Assembly (NCBI RefSeq): GCF_014647655.1
Contig: NZ_BMPP01000017.1
Span: 1 to 64,000, forward strand
DNA length: 64,000 nucleotides
Source: Deinococcus malanensis
GTDB taxonomy: Bacteria; Deinococcota; Deinococci; Deinococcales; Deinococcaceae
Direction: 5' to 3'
Positions 55,038-63,433 of this stretch are shown here, piece after piece. Position numbers and translations under genes: made by a program. Each line of letters starts with the position of its first letter. Position 1 is the first letter of the stretch. A model generated the notes under the pieces. It was given only the letters and a program-made list of their open reading frames with translations, did no database searches and had not been told where the DNA came from.

Positions 55038-56501
55038 ATGACTGCCGATTCAAGCCCGCCCCTCTTCCCTACCTCAGCTGATCTACAGGCTCTGCTCGAC
55101 ACGCAGCGGGCCTGGCGCTGGCGCGCGGCCCAGACCACCGCTTCCCAGCGGCGGATCATCCTGCGCCGGCTGCACGACGCAGTGCGCGCCCACCGTGAAG
55201 CACTGGCCGGGGCGCTGGCTCTGGATCTGGGCAAAAGCCGCGCCGAGTCCGAGATCGCCGAGATTCATCCCATCCTGGAAGAGTTGCGGCACGCCATTGG
55301 GAACCTGCCACGCTGGATGGCCACCCGGCGGGTTCCTACGCCGCTGATGCTGGTCGGCTCGCACAGCGAGATCCAATTGCAGGCCCGTGGGGTTACGCTG
55401 ATTCTGAGCCCCTGGAACTACCCGGTGAACCTGGCTCTGGCCCCGCTGGTGGCCAGTCTGGCGGCTGGAAACACCGTGGTGCTCAAGCCCAGCGAGAAAG
55501 CCCCCCACGTCGCCTGCGCACTGAAAATGCTGCTGGAAAGCGTGTTCGAGCCCAAGCTGGTCGCCGTGGTAGAAGGTGATGCCCAGGTTGCCCGCACGCT
55601 GACCTCCATGCCATTCGACCACATCTTCTTTACCGGCAGCACTGCCGTGGGCCGGCAGGTCATGACGGCCGCCGCACAGAACCTGACCGGCGTTACGCTG
55701 GAACTGGGCGGCAAAAGCCCGGCCCTGCTGCACTCCAGCGCGCACCTGACCCACAGCGCCGAGCGGCTGGCCTGGGGCAAGTTCCTGAATGCCGGGCAGA
55801 CCTGTGTGGCCCCGGACTACGCCCTGGTGCCGCGCGCCCTGCAGGAGGAACTGGTTGCAGAAATCGGGCGAGTCATTACGCGCCGCTTTGGCGACGCGGC
55901 CCGGCTGCGCTTCGGCACAGACTATGGCCGCATCGTGGACGCCGGCAGCGTCGGGCGACTGGAGCAGCTGACCCGGCAGAGTGTGGCGCAGGGTGCGCAG
56001 GTGGCAGTGGGTGGAGACTTCGATGCGGCTGCGCGTTTCATCTCGCCCACCATCGTCACGAACGTGAAGCCCGGCATGCCCCTGATGCAGGAAGAGCTGT
56101 TTGGACCGGTGCTGCCGGTGCTGGCCTACGACTCGCTGGACGAGGCCCTCGATCTGATCCGGCGGCTGGACCCCCCGCTGGCGCTGTACCTGTTTGCCGA
56201 GGACCAGGCGGTCATCGAGCGGGTGCAGCGTGAGACCACCAGCGGCGGCATGGTAGTGAACGGTACGATCATTCACCTGACCAATCCGTACCTGCCGTTC
56301 GGTGGGGTGGGGACCAGTGGGCAGGGGGCGTACCACGGCGAGCACGGCTTCCGCACCTTCAGCCACCAGCGTGCCGTCCTGACCGAGACCCCCCGCAGTG
56401 GCGTGCGCTTCATGTACCCGCCCTATGGCCGTCCCCTGCCCCGGCTGGCGGCCTGGGCGCTACGCAAACTGGAGCGGCAGTCAGGCTCGCGTGGAGGCTA
56501 G
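55038..56501 (+). CDS. Aldehyde dehydrogenase, class 3 type
   Basis: 487-aa NAD(P)-dependent aldehyde dehydrogenase of the class 3 / fatty-aldehyde group. Catalytic Cys256 is in NAGQTC, Glu222 in [10 protein letters not shown], and Asn127 in SPWNYPV; cofactor loop FFTGSTAVG. The C-terminus ends with a hydrophobic basic tail ([15 protein letters not shown]) that may associate with membranes. GCGAGG lies before the ATG at 55038. Overlaps mobA by 11 bases and is probably cotranscribed. Confidence 0.93.
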   Translation: MTADSSPPLFPTSADLQALLDTQRAWRWRAAQTTASQRRIILRRLHDAVRAHREALAGALALDLGKSRAESEIAEIHPILEELRHAIGNLPRWMATRRVPTPLMLVGSHSEIQLQARGVTLILSPWNYPVNLALAPLVASLAAGNTVVLKPSEKAPHVACALKMLLESVFEPKLVAVVEGDAQVARTLTSMPFDHIFFTGSTAVGRQVMTAAAQNLTGVTLELGGKSPALLHSSAHLTHSAERLAWGKFLNAGQTCVAPDYALVPRALQEELVAEIGRVITRRFGDAARLRFGTDYGRIVDAGSVGRLEQLTRQSVAQGAQVAVGGDFDAAARFISPTIVTNVKPGMPLMQEELFGPVLPVLAYDSLDEALDLIRRLDPPLALYLFAEDQAVIERVQRETTSGGMVVNGTIIHLTNPYLPFGGVGTSGQGAYHGEHGFRTFSHQRAVLTETPRSGVRFMYPPYGRPLPRLAAWALRKLERQSGSRGG

Positions 56502-57096
56502 GGGCACCCTGCCTGATGGCAGTTGGGATTTCACAGGCGCCATCACGGCCGGGGGGCGCTCCAGCCGGTTCGGATCGGACAAGGCCCTAGCATTGCTGGA
56601 CGGCAGCCCCCTGTTGCAGCATGTGGCGGCCTCCCTGGAGCCCTGTCCGCAGCGACTGCTGGTAGCCCCGCCTGGACGCTACACCCTGGATGGCTGGGCT
56701 CCGGTAGCGGATACCCGTCCCGGAGAAGGGCCGCTGGCCGGGCTGGAGGCTGCGCTCCGTGCCGCGCCCGACGGCTGGGTGGCTTTTACGGGCGTAGACC
56801 TGCCGGGCCTGACACGTGCCTACTGGACCACGCTGGCTCAGGCGCGTCTCCCCGGAGCCCTGAGTGTGCAGGCGCTGGACGCCACGGGGCGGCCCCAGCC
56901 GCTGGGCGCGCTGTATCACACGTCCCTGTTGCCACGCGTCCGTGCCCTGCTGGACAGCGGCGAGCGGCGGTTGCGCCTGGCCGCTCCGGAGGACGCGACA
57001 GTGATGGTGGCGGGAGTGGATCCGGCGGCGCTGCGCAATGTGAATACGCCGACCGACCTGGATGCACTGACCCATATCTTGAATCCAGGGCAATAA
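56491..57096 (+). CDS. mobA: Molybdenum cofactor guanylyltransferase MobA
   Basis: 201-aa enzyme attaching GMP from GTP to molybdopterin to form the guanine dinucleotide cofactor. The nucleotidyltransferase signature [21 protein letters not shown] stands near the N-terminus, with the [15 protein letters not shown] loop and VDLPGLT. The start is taken as GTG at 56491, overlapping the aldehyde dehydrogenase end; no Shine-Dalgarno sequence, so the start is uncertain. Same pathway as MoaDE at 127-825. Confidence 0.9.
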   Translation: MEARGTLPDGSWDFTGAITAGGRSSRFGSDKALALLDGSPLLQHVAASLEPCPQRLLVAPPGRYTLDGWAPVADTRPGEGPLAGLEAALRAAPDGWVAFTGVDLPGLTRAYWTTLAQARLPGALSVQALDATGRPQPLGALYHTSLLPRVRALLDSGERRLRLAAPEDATVMVAGVDPAALRNVNTPTDLDALTHILNPGQ

Positions 57097-57116
57097 AAAA
57101 GCCGCCTCTTGGGCGG
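57095..57116 (-). terminator. Terminator-like hairpin directed antisense to mobA
   Basis: A 5-bp stem (57102-57106 with 57112-57116) with a 5-base loop, followed on the minus strand by six T. It faces into mobA, so it would stop transcripts entering from downstream; no minus-strand gene there was recognised. Confidence 0.5.
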
Positions 57117-57616
57117 TGATGAAAAAAAGATAGCGTCTTATGCGCTATGCGTCAAGAGGATGCGTCTGGTTCTGGGGACCGGCCAGGGGTGTGCATAGGC
57201 ACGCTGAACCAATTTTCGTGAGGCCTGATGATTTCTCCAGCCCAGGCTACGGTCGGAGTGCCTGCGTCGTCGGTAGATTTCCGTGAGCGCACTCTTGCAT
57301 GGCGCCTTTAAAGGACAACTGATATGCAGCCAGAAAAGGGTGACATGCCCGGCTCCCGGACTGCGCCTGAACGTGGCGGACGATTACAGTGAGGACAGAT
57401 CAAGGATTACCCAGGCGGCAACTGGAGGCGCAGAGCAGGTTGATGCAAGCGCAGCCACCATGGCGACTGTACGCTTCTCCAACTCATCGGACGGCAGAGC
57501 GCCCGGGTGCTCTCTCGGCCCTGAGAACTGGGAGGCCACCCCACCGCCTCCCAGGCAGGCATGATGGAGCCAGTGGCCCCGGTCTCTTCCAGGCGCGGTG
57601 GTCCAGGAGGACAACC
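57117..57616. other. Intergenic region with inverted repeats
   Basis: A 500-base gap. Noted: ATAGCG / CGCTAT inverted repeat at 57130-57148, and a 9-bp hairpin (57528-57536 with 57546-57554) in the OsmC gene leader. The frame 57283-57564 reads as low-confidence protein without a start signal. No gene called. Confidence 0.4.
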
Positions 57617-58012
57617 ATGCAGATCGAGGTGCAAGTCAGACAGATCAGTCCCGCCACAGCACAGGCCACTGCCCGCACGCATCAGGTCATGATCGACCGC
57701 CCACTGGACAAAGGTGGAGAAGACCGCGGCATGATGGGCGGCGAACAGCTGCTGGTCTCGCTGGGCGGCTGCTTTATGAGCAACCTGCTGGCGGCCATCC
57801 GGGCACGTGAGGCCGGGATCACGGACGTGCAGCTGAGTGTCACCGGCACACTGGAGACGGCGCCGGGCCGCTTCAGCGCCATTGATGTGGCGGTCAGTGC
57901 CCAGACGCAGGACCACGCGCTTCTGCAAAAACTTGTGGAAATATCGGACCGGGCCTGTATCGTGTCCAATACCCTGCGCCCGGCCGTCACCCTGAATTTT
58001 CGCGTGATCTGA
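57617..58012 (+). CDS. OsmC-family protein
   Basis: 131-aa peroxide-detoxification fold protein (OsmC/YhfA). Redox cysteines Cys52 in SLGGCFMSN and Cys113 in RACIVSNTLR are conserved. The GEQLLVSLGG motif and alternating strands fit. AGGAGG lies 6 bases before the ATG, a strong leadered start. A hairpin in the leader was noted. Convergent with DUF1622. Confidence 0.92.
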   Translation: MQIEVQVRQISPATAQATARTHQVMIDRPLDKGGEDRGMMGGEQLLVSLGGCFMSNLLAAIRAREAGITDVQLSVTGTLETAPGRFSAIDVAVSAQTQDHALLQKLVEISDRACIVSNTLRPAVTLNFRVI

Positions 58013-58036
58013 CATCGAATACCGCTGTCATTGACG

Positions 58037-58071
58037 GGGGAGGCGCGCACCCAGCGTCCGCGCGTCTCCCC
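58037..58071. terminator. Hairpin between convergent genes
   Basis: A 12-bp stem (58037-58048 with 58060-58071) with one G-U, and an 11-base loop; no U-run. The right arm ends at the base before the DUF1622 stop codon on the minus strand. Confidence 0.6.
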
Positions 58072-58461
58072 TCACGAACGTGAATCGTTCAGGTCTCCAG
58101 GAGCCGCAGCTGTCTCGTTCCCATGCCGGCGGTCATGGTTCTCGATCTCCTGTTGCAGGAAGTAGTTGAGCAGGGTCCGGAGCGCCGCGATGGCAGCCAG
58201 CTTGCCGATCTCCTCCCAGGTTGGCGCTATCGCCGTGCGCAGAATATCGGCCGCCAGCGTGAACTCCAGCGCCACGGCCAGCCAGCGTGCCAGGTGCAGA
58301 CGCGCGATTTCCCTGGTCCGGTCCGGCGCTTCCACGCGACCGAGGAACACCGCCAGCGTCCGCCACAGGGCTTCCAGACCGGCGATGGCGACGATCAGGG
58401 CCGCCGCCGCTTCCAGCCCCAGGGCCACATACGCCGCGAAGATCTTGAACAGTTCTTCCAT
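58072..58461 (-). CDS. DUF1622 membrane protein
   Basis: 129-aa membrane protein with three predicted helices and a short soluble C-tail. LGLEAAALIVAIAGLEALW and RLHLARWLAVALEFTLAADILRTAIAPTWEEIGKLAAIAALRT fit the DUF1622 family. GGAGG lies 6 bases before the ATG. Function unknown; neighbours (OsmC, Dps) may indicate stress context. Runs downstream of the DUF4385 gene on the same strand. Confidence 0.85.
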   Translation of the reverse strand: MEELFKIFAAYVALGLEAAAALIVAIAGLEALWRTLAVFLGRVEAPDRTREIARLHLARWLAVALEFTLAADILRTAIAPTWEEIGKLAAIAALRTLLNYFLQQEIENHDRRHGNETAAAPGDLNDSRS

Positions 58462-58474
58462 GCCGGGCCTCCGC

Positions 58475-58966
58475 TCAGCCGTACCGGGCCTTGTGCTCGC
58501 GTTTCAGGGCAGCGTAGGTTTCGTTGGCCTCAGCCTGCTCCCACTTCTGTTTGAAGATGCGGGCCGACTCGGCCTTGACCGGGTCCTCCGGGCTGCGCGG
58601 CAGCTCTGCTCGGCCGTGGGCTCCCGATTGGCCTTTTTTATCTGCCGGCACCGGGCCGTCGTATTTTTTACCCCCTTTGTGGTTGGCATAGCGCCGCGAC
58701 CGGGTAAACCCCATCTGCAGGAACTTGCGGGCCATGTCGGCGCCCACAAAGTCTCCGGCTTCCAGGTAGGCCTCGAACATGGCATAGAGTTTCTCGCTGC
58801 TCTCACGTGCCAGATCCGGCGTGGCAAAGCGCCAGTGCGGCAAAAGCTCATTCTTGTAGGGCTGCACCAGCAATACGCCCTGCTCGCCGATCCCGACGCG
58901 GTACAGCTGCGGCTGGGCGCGCAGGTCCAGTTCGGCATAGTTCAGCGAGTACTCGAATTTGGGCAC
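58475..58966 (-). CDS. DUF4385-family protein
   Basis: 163-aa protein of unknown function; its opening MPKFEYSLNYAELDLRAQPQ and GEQGVLLVQPYKNELLPHWRF, DFVGADMARKFLQMGFTRSRRYANHKGGKKYD match DUF4385 as recalled. Basic, no Cys, no signal. The GTG start follows GGGGAG. It lies between dps and the DUF1622 gene on the same strand, so it may be cotranscribed with dps. Function unknown. Confidence 0.85.
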   Translation of the reverse strand: MPKFEYSLNYAELDLRAQPQLYRVGIGEQGVLLVQPYKNELLPHWRFATPDLARESSEKLYAMFEAYLEAGDFVGADMARKFLQMGFTRSRRYANHKGGKKYDGPVPADKKGQSGAHGRAELPRSPEDPVKAESARIFKQKWEQAEANETYAALKREHKARYG

Positions 58967-58990
58967 CTGCTCTCCCCTTTCGGTATGACG

Positions 58991-59023
58991 CAGGTCACCA
59001 GACCTCTGGGGCCCGGTGACCTG
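58991..59023. repeat. Inverted repeat between dps and the DUF4385 gene
   Basis: Perfect 9-base arms CAGGTCACC and GGTGACCTG with a 15-base centre; no U-run. Could be a processing hairpin, a weak terminator after dps or an operator for the DUF4385 gene. Confidence 0.55.
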
Positions 59024-59050
59024 ACACGCTGCCTGGGACCTGTGCGGAAC

Positions 59051-59662
59051 TCAGTCCAGGCGGTCGTCGTCCATCAGAGCCTGCAGCATCCAGCGGATCT
59101 TGTCGATCACCAGAGCGTAGCCGTTGTACAGGTCGGCTGTGGCCGGGTCGTTGGCCTCGTCCACGGTCTGGCTGTCGTCGCGAAAGCTCTTGCCGACCCG
59201 GCTGAGGTCCTGGACCAGATCCGCCACCTGGGTGCGGGCGTCACGGACGGTCTCGGTGGGTACCTGCACCACGCTGAAGCGCGCCAGGTCCGCCGGGGCG
59301 GCAATGGGGCTTCCGCCCAGGGCCACCAGACGCTCGGCCTGCTCGTCGATGGCGGGGAAGATCTCGGCGATAAACTCGTCATAGGCCGGGTGCAGGTCGC
59401 GGAAAAAGCGGCCACGAATATCCCAGTGGTACTTCTTGAATTTCAGGTACAGGCTGATAGTGGTGGCCAGGTTGCGCTGCAGCGTCTCGGCTACAGTGGC
59501 GAATTCCTCTTCACTGAGGTAAAGGTGGTCCACCAGAGCGTTGTTGACGGTGCGCAGGTGTGCGGCGTCGGCCTTGGCCTCGCCCTGGGCCTTGACACCC
59601 CTGGCTCCGCCGCGAGCGGTGGTTTTGGCGGCCGTCTTGGTAGAAGCACTCTTTTTGGTCAT
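59051..59662 (-). CDS. dps: Dps ferritin-like DNA-protection protein (Dps1 type)
   Basis: 203-aa dodecameric mini-ferritin that oxidises and stores iron and protects DNA. The basic Lys/Ala/Thr-rich N-terminal extension (1-30) can bind DNA. The metal site characteristic of D. radiodurans Dps1 is present with exact spacing: Asp32, His35, His46, Glu51. The ferroxidase region KKYHWDIRGRFFRDLHPAYDEF...DEQAERL is complete. TAGCGT lies 6 bases before the ATG. No radiation/desiccation-response palindrome was seen upstream. Confidence 0.95.
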   Translation of the reverse strand: MTKKSASTKTAAKTTARGGARGVKAQGEAKADAAHLRTVNNALVDHLYLSEEEFATVAETLQRNLATTISLYLKFKKYHWDIRGRFFRDLHPAYDEFIAEIFPAIDEQAERLVALGGSPIAAPADLARFSVVQVPTETVRDARTQVADLVQDLSRVGKSFRDDSQTVDEANDPATADLYNGYALVIDKIRWMLQALMDDDRLD

Positions 59663-59735
59663 GCGGTCACGCTACGCCCGGGCACACGGAAGGTGCCATG
59701 GGCCTTTCTTTACAGTTAGGCTCACCTCGCGGTCG

Positions 59736-60635
59736 TCATGAGTAGATGCGGAAGACCAGCCGGTGATGCTCGGCGGCGCAGTGCACCTGCTTCTGAGCCT
59801 GCAACTCGGTGAGATGCGCGCTGACCACCGCGCGGTTAAGCACCACCGCAGCGGGGCTACCGGTGTGCACTCCCAGCCGCACCGAGACCCGGGCAAGCAG
59901 GTCGTCCACACTGCCCGCCTGCTCCTGAACCGTCGCCAGCACGGCTGCGGTGGTCCGTTCATAGGCGGCCAGGTTGGCGCCCACCAGTCCCGGCAGGTCC
60001 ACGGAGGGGTGACCGTGACCCGGCAGCACCACGCCCACACCCCCCAGTTCCACCAGGCTGGCGGCACTGACCTTCTGTGCCGCCGAATCCACGCAGAAGG
60101 TCAGCGGGTGCTTCTCCAGCGCTTCGGGGCCGAACAGGGCGTCGGCAACATAAATCATGTCTCCCAGCTGCACGGCATACATATCTGTCGCGTGCCCGGG
60201 CACTGGAATAAGGTCCAGGTCCACCCCTCCCAGTCTCTGCTGCCCCGGCGGGATGAGCTGCGCCGGACTGGCGGGGGCGAGCAGGAATTTGGTCCGCAGC
60301 TCCGGCGGAGGACTGGCCCCGAACAGGCTCAGCGGTTCCAGAAACGGATGGTTGATCACGGCCGCCTCGATGGGGGGCGCAAAAACTGCCAGTTCCGGGA
60401 ACTTTTTGAGGATGAAGGCATTGCCACCGTGATGGTCGGCGTGGCTGTGCGTGTTCAGAATGGCGCTGGGGCCCAGGCCGGCCGCTTCCACCGCCCGCAG
60501 CAGCTTGCGTGCATGCGAGTCGTCCAGGCCGGTGTCGATCAGGAGGGCCCTCCCCTTACCGTTTTCTACCACCACGCTGTTCACGGCGCCCGGCAGATAC
60601 CAGACGCCGGAGCCAAGTGGCACCAGAGCAGACAT
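59736..60635 (-). CDS. MBL-fold metallo-hydrolase
   Basis: 299-aa metallo-beta-lactamase-fold hydrolase. Metal ligands: His63-x-His65-x-Asp67-His68 in NTHSHADHHGG, a later His in PVPGHATD, an Asp in VADALFG and a His in PGHGHPS. A C-terminal helical region of 90 residues follows as in glyoxalase-II-like and PqsE-like proteins. A TACCCT -10 box lies 6 bases before the ATG, and the promoter is back-to-back with that of the MFS gene. Substrate unknown. Confidence 0.9.
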   Translation of the reverse strand: MSALVPLGSGVWYLPGAVNSVVVENGKGRALLIDTGLDDSHARKLLRAVEAAGLGPSAILNTHSHADHHGGNAFILKKFPELAVFAPPIEAAVINHPFLEPLSLFGASPPPELRTKFLLAPASPAQLIPPGQQRLGGVDLDLIPVPGHATDMYAVQLGDMIYVADALFGPEALEKHPLTFCVDSAAQKVSAASLVELGGVGVVLPGHGHPSVDLPGLVGANLAAYERTTAAVLATVQEQAGSVDDLLARVSVRLGVHTGSPAAVVLNRAVVSAHLTELQAQKQVHCAAEHHRLVFRIYS

Positions 60636-60641
60636 GTCCTC

Positions 60642-60660
60642 AGGGTAACGGGTGTAGGCT
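60642..60660. promoter_or_regulatory. Face-to-face divergent -10 boxes
   Basis: Minus-strand TACCCT at 60647-60642 serves the MBL gene and plus-strand TAGGCT at 60655-60660 serves the MFS gene; only 7 bases lie between. Each promoter's -35 region would fall in the other gene's 5' end, so RNA polymerase could occupy only one at a time. Confidence 0.6.
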
Positions 60661-60667
60661 CGGGCGC

Positions 60668-61891
60668 GTGACTGTTGCCCCGCCCGCCAAGCCCTTCAGA
60701 CCGTCGGGTGCACAGCTTGGACTGATCGCCGCGAACTTTCTGATGTGGGGCGGGTTTTTCGCCGTGATTCCCCTGGTCACGGTGCATTTTGTCGAAGGTC
60801 TGGCCTGGACCGCGGCCAGCGTGGGGCTGATCCTGGGCCTGCGGCAGTTGACCCAGCAGGGCCTGACCGTATTTGGAGGCGCCTGGGCTGACCGGATAGG
60901 GCCCAAACCGCTGATTCTGGCGGGCTGTATCCTGCGCACCCTCGGGTTTGCGGGCATGGCCTACAGCGAGACCTTCGTCACCCTGCTGCTGGCCGCGCTG
61001 CTGGCCGGGGTGGGCGGTGGACTGTTCGACGCCCCGAAGAACGCGGCAATTACTGCGGTGACCCGTCCGGAGCACCGCACAAGGATGTACAGCCTGGCCA
61101 GCATGTCCGGAAACCTGGGGATGGTCAGCGGGCCGCTGCTGGGAGCGGCACTGCTGCCAGTAGGCTTCCGCACTGCGGGGCTTGTGGCGGCAAGTGCGTA
61201 CCTTCTGGCCTTTGTGGTTCTGGGGCTGACGCTGCCACATGTGCGCCCGGAGAGCCCACGGGCTGGCGGCCTGGGCGGGCTGGCGACGGCGGCCCGTGAC
61301 ATCCGGTTCCGGCGCTTCACGCTGGTGCTGATCGGTTACTTTCTGCTGAGCACCCAGATCAATGTGGCGGTGACCCTCAAGGCCATTGCCCTGGCGGGCC
61401 CCAGCGCCACGGCCCCGCTGTACGGCCTGAGCGCCGGACTGTCGGTGGTGCTGCAATACCCGCTGCTGCGGCTGGTCGAGCGGCACGTGCCGACCCGGCC
61501 CGCCCTGGTCATGGCCGTGCTGATGGTCGCGACCGCGCTGGGCCTGATGGCCTTTGCGCAGACTTTCCCGGCGCTGCTGGCGTGCGTGGCGCTGTACAGC
61601 CTGGGCACCATGATCGTGTATCCCACTCAGCAGACCCTGACCGCACGGCTGGCCCCTCCTGAACTGCTGGGCAGCTACTTCGGTTTCTCGGCCATCAGCC
61701 TGGGGGTGGGCGGCGCGGTCGGCAGCCTGCTGGGCGGCGCGCTGGTCGACATTGGCGCGCGCGTGCAGTTCACCGCGCTGCCCTGGCTGACCCTGTTCAC
61801 GCTGGGGCTGCTGACGGCCCTGGGCCTGAAATGGGCGCTGCGGGACGCTCCGGAAAGGAACGTCCCGCAGCCAGAAGCCTCAGCGCAGTAG
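60668..61891 (+). CDS. MFS transporter
   Basis: 407-aa major facilitator with 12 predicted helices. Motif A-like GGAWADRIGPKPLILAG lies between helices 2 and 3; helix 4 has LLAALLAGVGGGLFDAPKNAAITAVT. It resembles MdtH/YceL drug exporters. The GTG start at 60668 has TAGGCT 7 bases upstream. It ends 1 base before the convergent S41 peptidase stop. Substrate unknown. Confidence 0.9.
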   Translation: MTVAPPAKPFRPSGAQLGLIAANFLMWGGFFAVIPLVTVHFVEGLAWTAASVGLILGLRQLTQQGLTVFGGAWADRIGPKPLILAGCILRTLGFAGMAYSETFVTLLLAALLAGVGGGLFDAPKNAAITAVTRPEHRTRMYSLASMSGNLGMVSGPLLGAALLPVGFRTAGLVAASAYLLAFVVLGLTLPHVRPESPRAGGLGGLATAARDIRFRRFTLVLIGYFLLSTQINVAVTLKAIALAGPSATAPLYGLSAGLSVVLQYPLLRLVERHVPTRPALVMAVLMVATALGLMAFAQTFPALLACVALYSLGTMIVYPTQQTLTARLAPPELLGSYFGFSAISLGVGGAVGSLLGGALVDIGARVQFTALPWLTLFTLGLLTALGLKWALRDAPERNVPQPEASAQ

Positions 61892-61892
61892 C

Positions 61893-63224
61893 TTACCGCC
61901 CGCCGGGAACCGCAGGCACCGGCGTTGCACCGGCTGCAGCGCCCAGTGCCGGAGCGCGGCCCAGGGCGGTCACCGCTGCATTGAGCAGTTTGTCCACACC
62001 CTGGGTCAGCAGGCGGACTTCTGCTTCACCCTGCACGTGGGCCTCGTCCGGACGGACCAGCAGCGGATAGGGCGTGCCTTCGGGCTTGACGTAGTTGAGG
62101 ATGGTCAGCTGAACGGCAGCCTCGCCTACCTCAAAGACACGGGTCGCGGTGTTGCCTACTCCGGCCGTTTCCTCGCCCAGCACCGGGCCTCGCTTGGCGT
62201 ACTGCACCTCATAGGCGAAGAACTCACTGCACGAGGCGCTGCCGTCATCCACCAGGACAGCCACCGCACCGGTCCACAACTGCGGGTTACGCACGGCACC
62301 CACCACCCGGCCCGACTCGAAACGGGCGCCCTGGCGAACCTCCGTGCGGGTATTGCCGCGTGCACTGCGGGCCACCCGGGTCAGGCTCGGCACGAAGGCA
62401 CTGACGGAGTTGTCGCATTCCACCAGACTGCCCCCGCCGTTTCCACGCAGGTCCACCACCATGCCCTGCGCGCCGGCGGCCTGCGCCTGAGCAACCAGAT
62501 CATGCACGCGCTGCGCCACACCGCCGCCGGCCAGGAAGGTTGGAATCCGCAGCACGCCCACCTGGGCGCCGCCCACGGTCAGGTAGGACAGGCGCGGCAG
62601 GTCCCGGGTGCTGCTTTCGCGCGCGGTGATGCTCAGGGTCAGCGGCTGTCCCGCGCGCGTCAGACCCAGGGTGATGGTCTGGCCGCTGAGCCGGGCGGCA
62701 CGCAGGGCGTCGTAGCGGTAAGGCTGACTGTTCAGGGTCTGCAGCACGTCCCCACGCTGGAGTCCGGCTTCTGCCGCCGCGCTCTCGGGCACCACTTCCA
62801 GTACCACCCGGTTCTGGCCATCAAGCGGCGCCAGTTTCACGCCAAACTGCCGGCGGTTGCCTCCGGTGGCGCTGGTCACAAATTCCTTGTAGTCGTCTGG
62901 CGTCTGAAAGAAACTGTGCTTGTCCGCCAGGGCAGTGAATTGTGCTTCCAGAACCGGGTAGGCCTTGCTGGCCGGGCAGGTGGCCATCACGGCGGCACAG
63001 ACCGCGTTCAGCCGTGCCTGATACTCGTCGCGCAGAGCCACGCGGTCAACGGTCGACAGGCCACCGTACTCTTCGACCAGCAGGATGTTGGCCTGATCAA
63101 AGACCACCTGGGCAGGCGACACGGCCTGCGCCTGGGCAGCGGGAAGGACAAGAGACAACCCCAGCGCCGCACCCAGCAGGGAACGAAAAGGGGCCGGGTG
63201 GACGCAGCGATTGTTCAGGGTCAT
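61893..63224 (-). CDS. Secreted S41-family peptidase lacking the usual Lys
   Basis: 443 aa with a Sec signal peptide (residues 1-33, ending AQA). A helical N-domain, a PDZ-like segment (VLEVVPESAAAEAGLQRGDVL, about 140-195) and an S41 core follow. The nucleophile Ser331 is in DDGSASCSEFFAYE. The Lys of CtpA/Prc is replaced (GEETAGVGN has Val356), while His103 in ADKHSFF could act as in CPAF/tricorn-type enzymes. No clear -10 box or Shine-Dalgarno sequence. Substrate unknown. Confidence 0.88.
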   Translation of the reverse strand: MTLNNRCVHPAPFRSLLGAALGLSLVLPAAQAQAVSPAQVVFDQANILLVEEYGGLSTVDRVALRDEYQARLNAVCAAVMATCPASKAYPVLEAQFTALADKHSFFQTPDDYKEFVTSATGGNRRQFGVKLAPLDGQNRVVLEVVPESAAAEAGLQRGDVLQTLNSQPYRYDALRAARLSGQTITLGLTRAGQPLTLSITARESSTRDLPRLSYLTVGGAQVGVLRIPTFLAGGGVAQRVHDLVAQAQAAGAQGMVVDLRGNGGGSLVECDNSVSAFVPSLTRVARSARGNTRTEVRQGARFESGRVVGAVRNPQLWTGAVAVLVDDGSASCSEFFAYEVQYAKRGPVLGEETAGVGNTATRVFEVGEAAVQLTILNYVKPEGTPYPLLVRPDEAHVQGEAEVRLLTQGVDKLLNAAVTALGRAPALGAAAGATPVPAVPGGR

Positions 63225-63433
63225 GAGTGTTCATATTCTGCCCGGTACAGATGGGAAATTGGTGGGTTCACATGGCCACCGGGATCACATTTGCACCGTC
63301 AGGGACGGAAGTTTCCAGCGACTGAGGTCTGACAGGAAGATGGCAGTGTTCTGAGGACTTGGTGCAGGGCCGCTGTAATGTCGGCGGGGTGGTAGAGCAC
63401 TATGCACCGGACGCGCACAGCCTGCAGGTTCCT

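Noticed and set aside
57283..57564. 93-codon frame before the OsmC gene
   Set aside because: No start signal, mixed low-complexity translation, and it overlaps the OsmC leader hairpin.
59663..59735. Radiation/desiccation response palindrome before dps
   Set aside because: No sequence near the known RDRM consensus was found here or at other promoters of the window.
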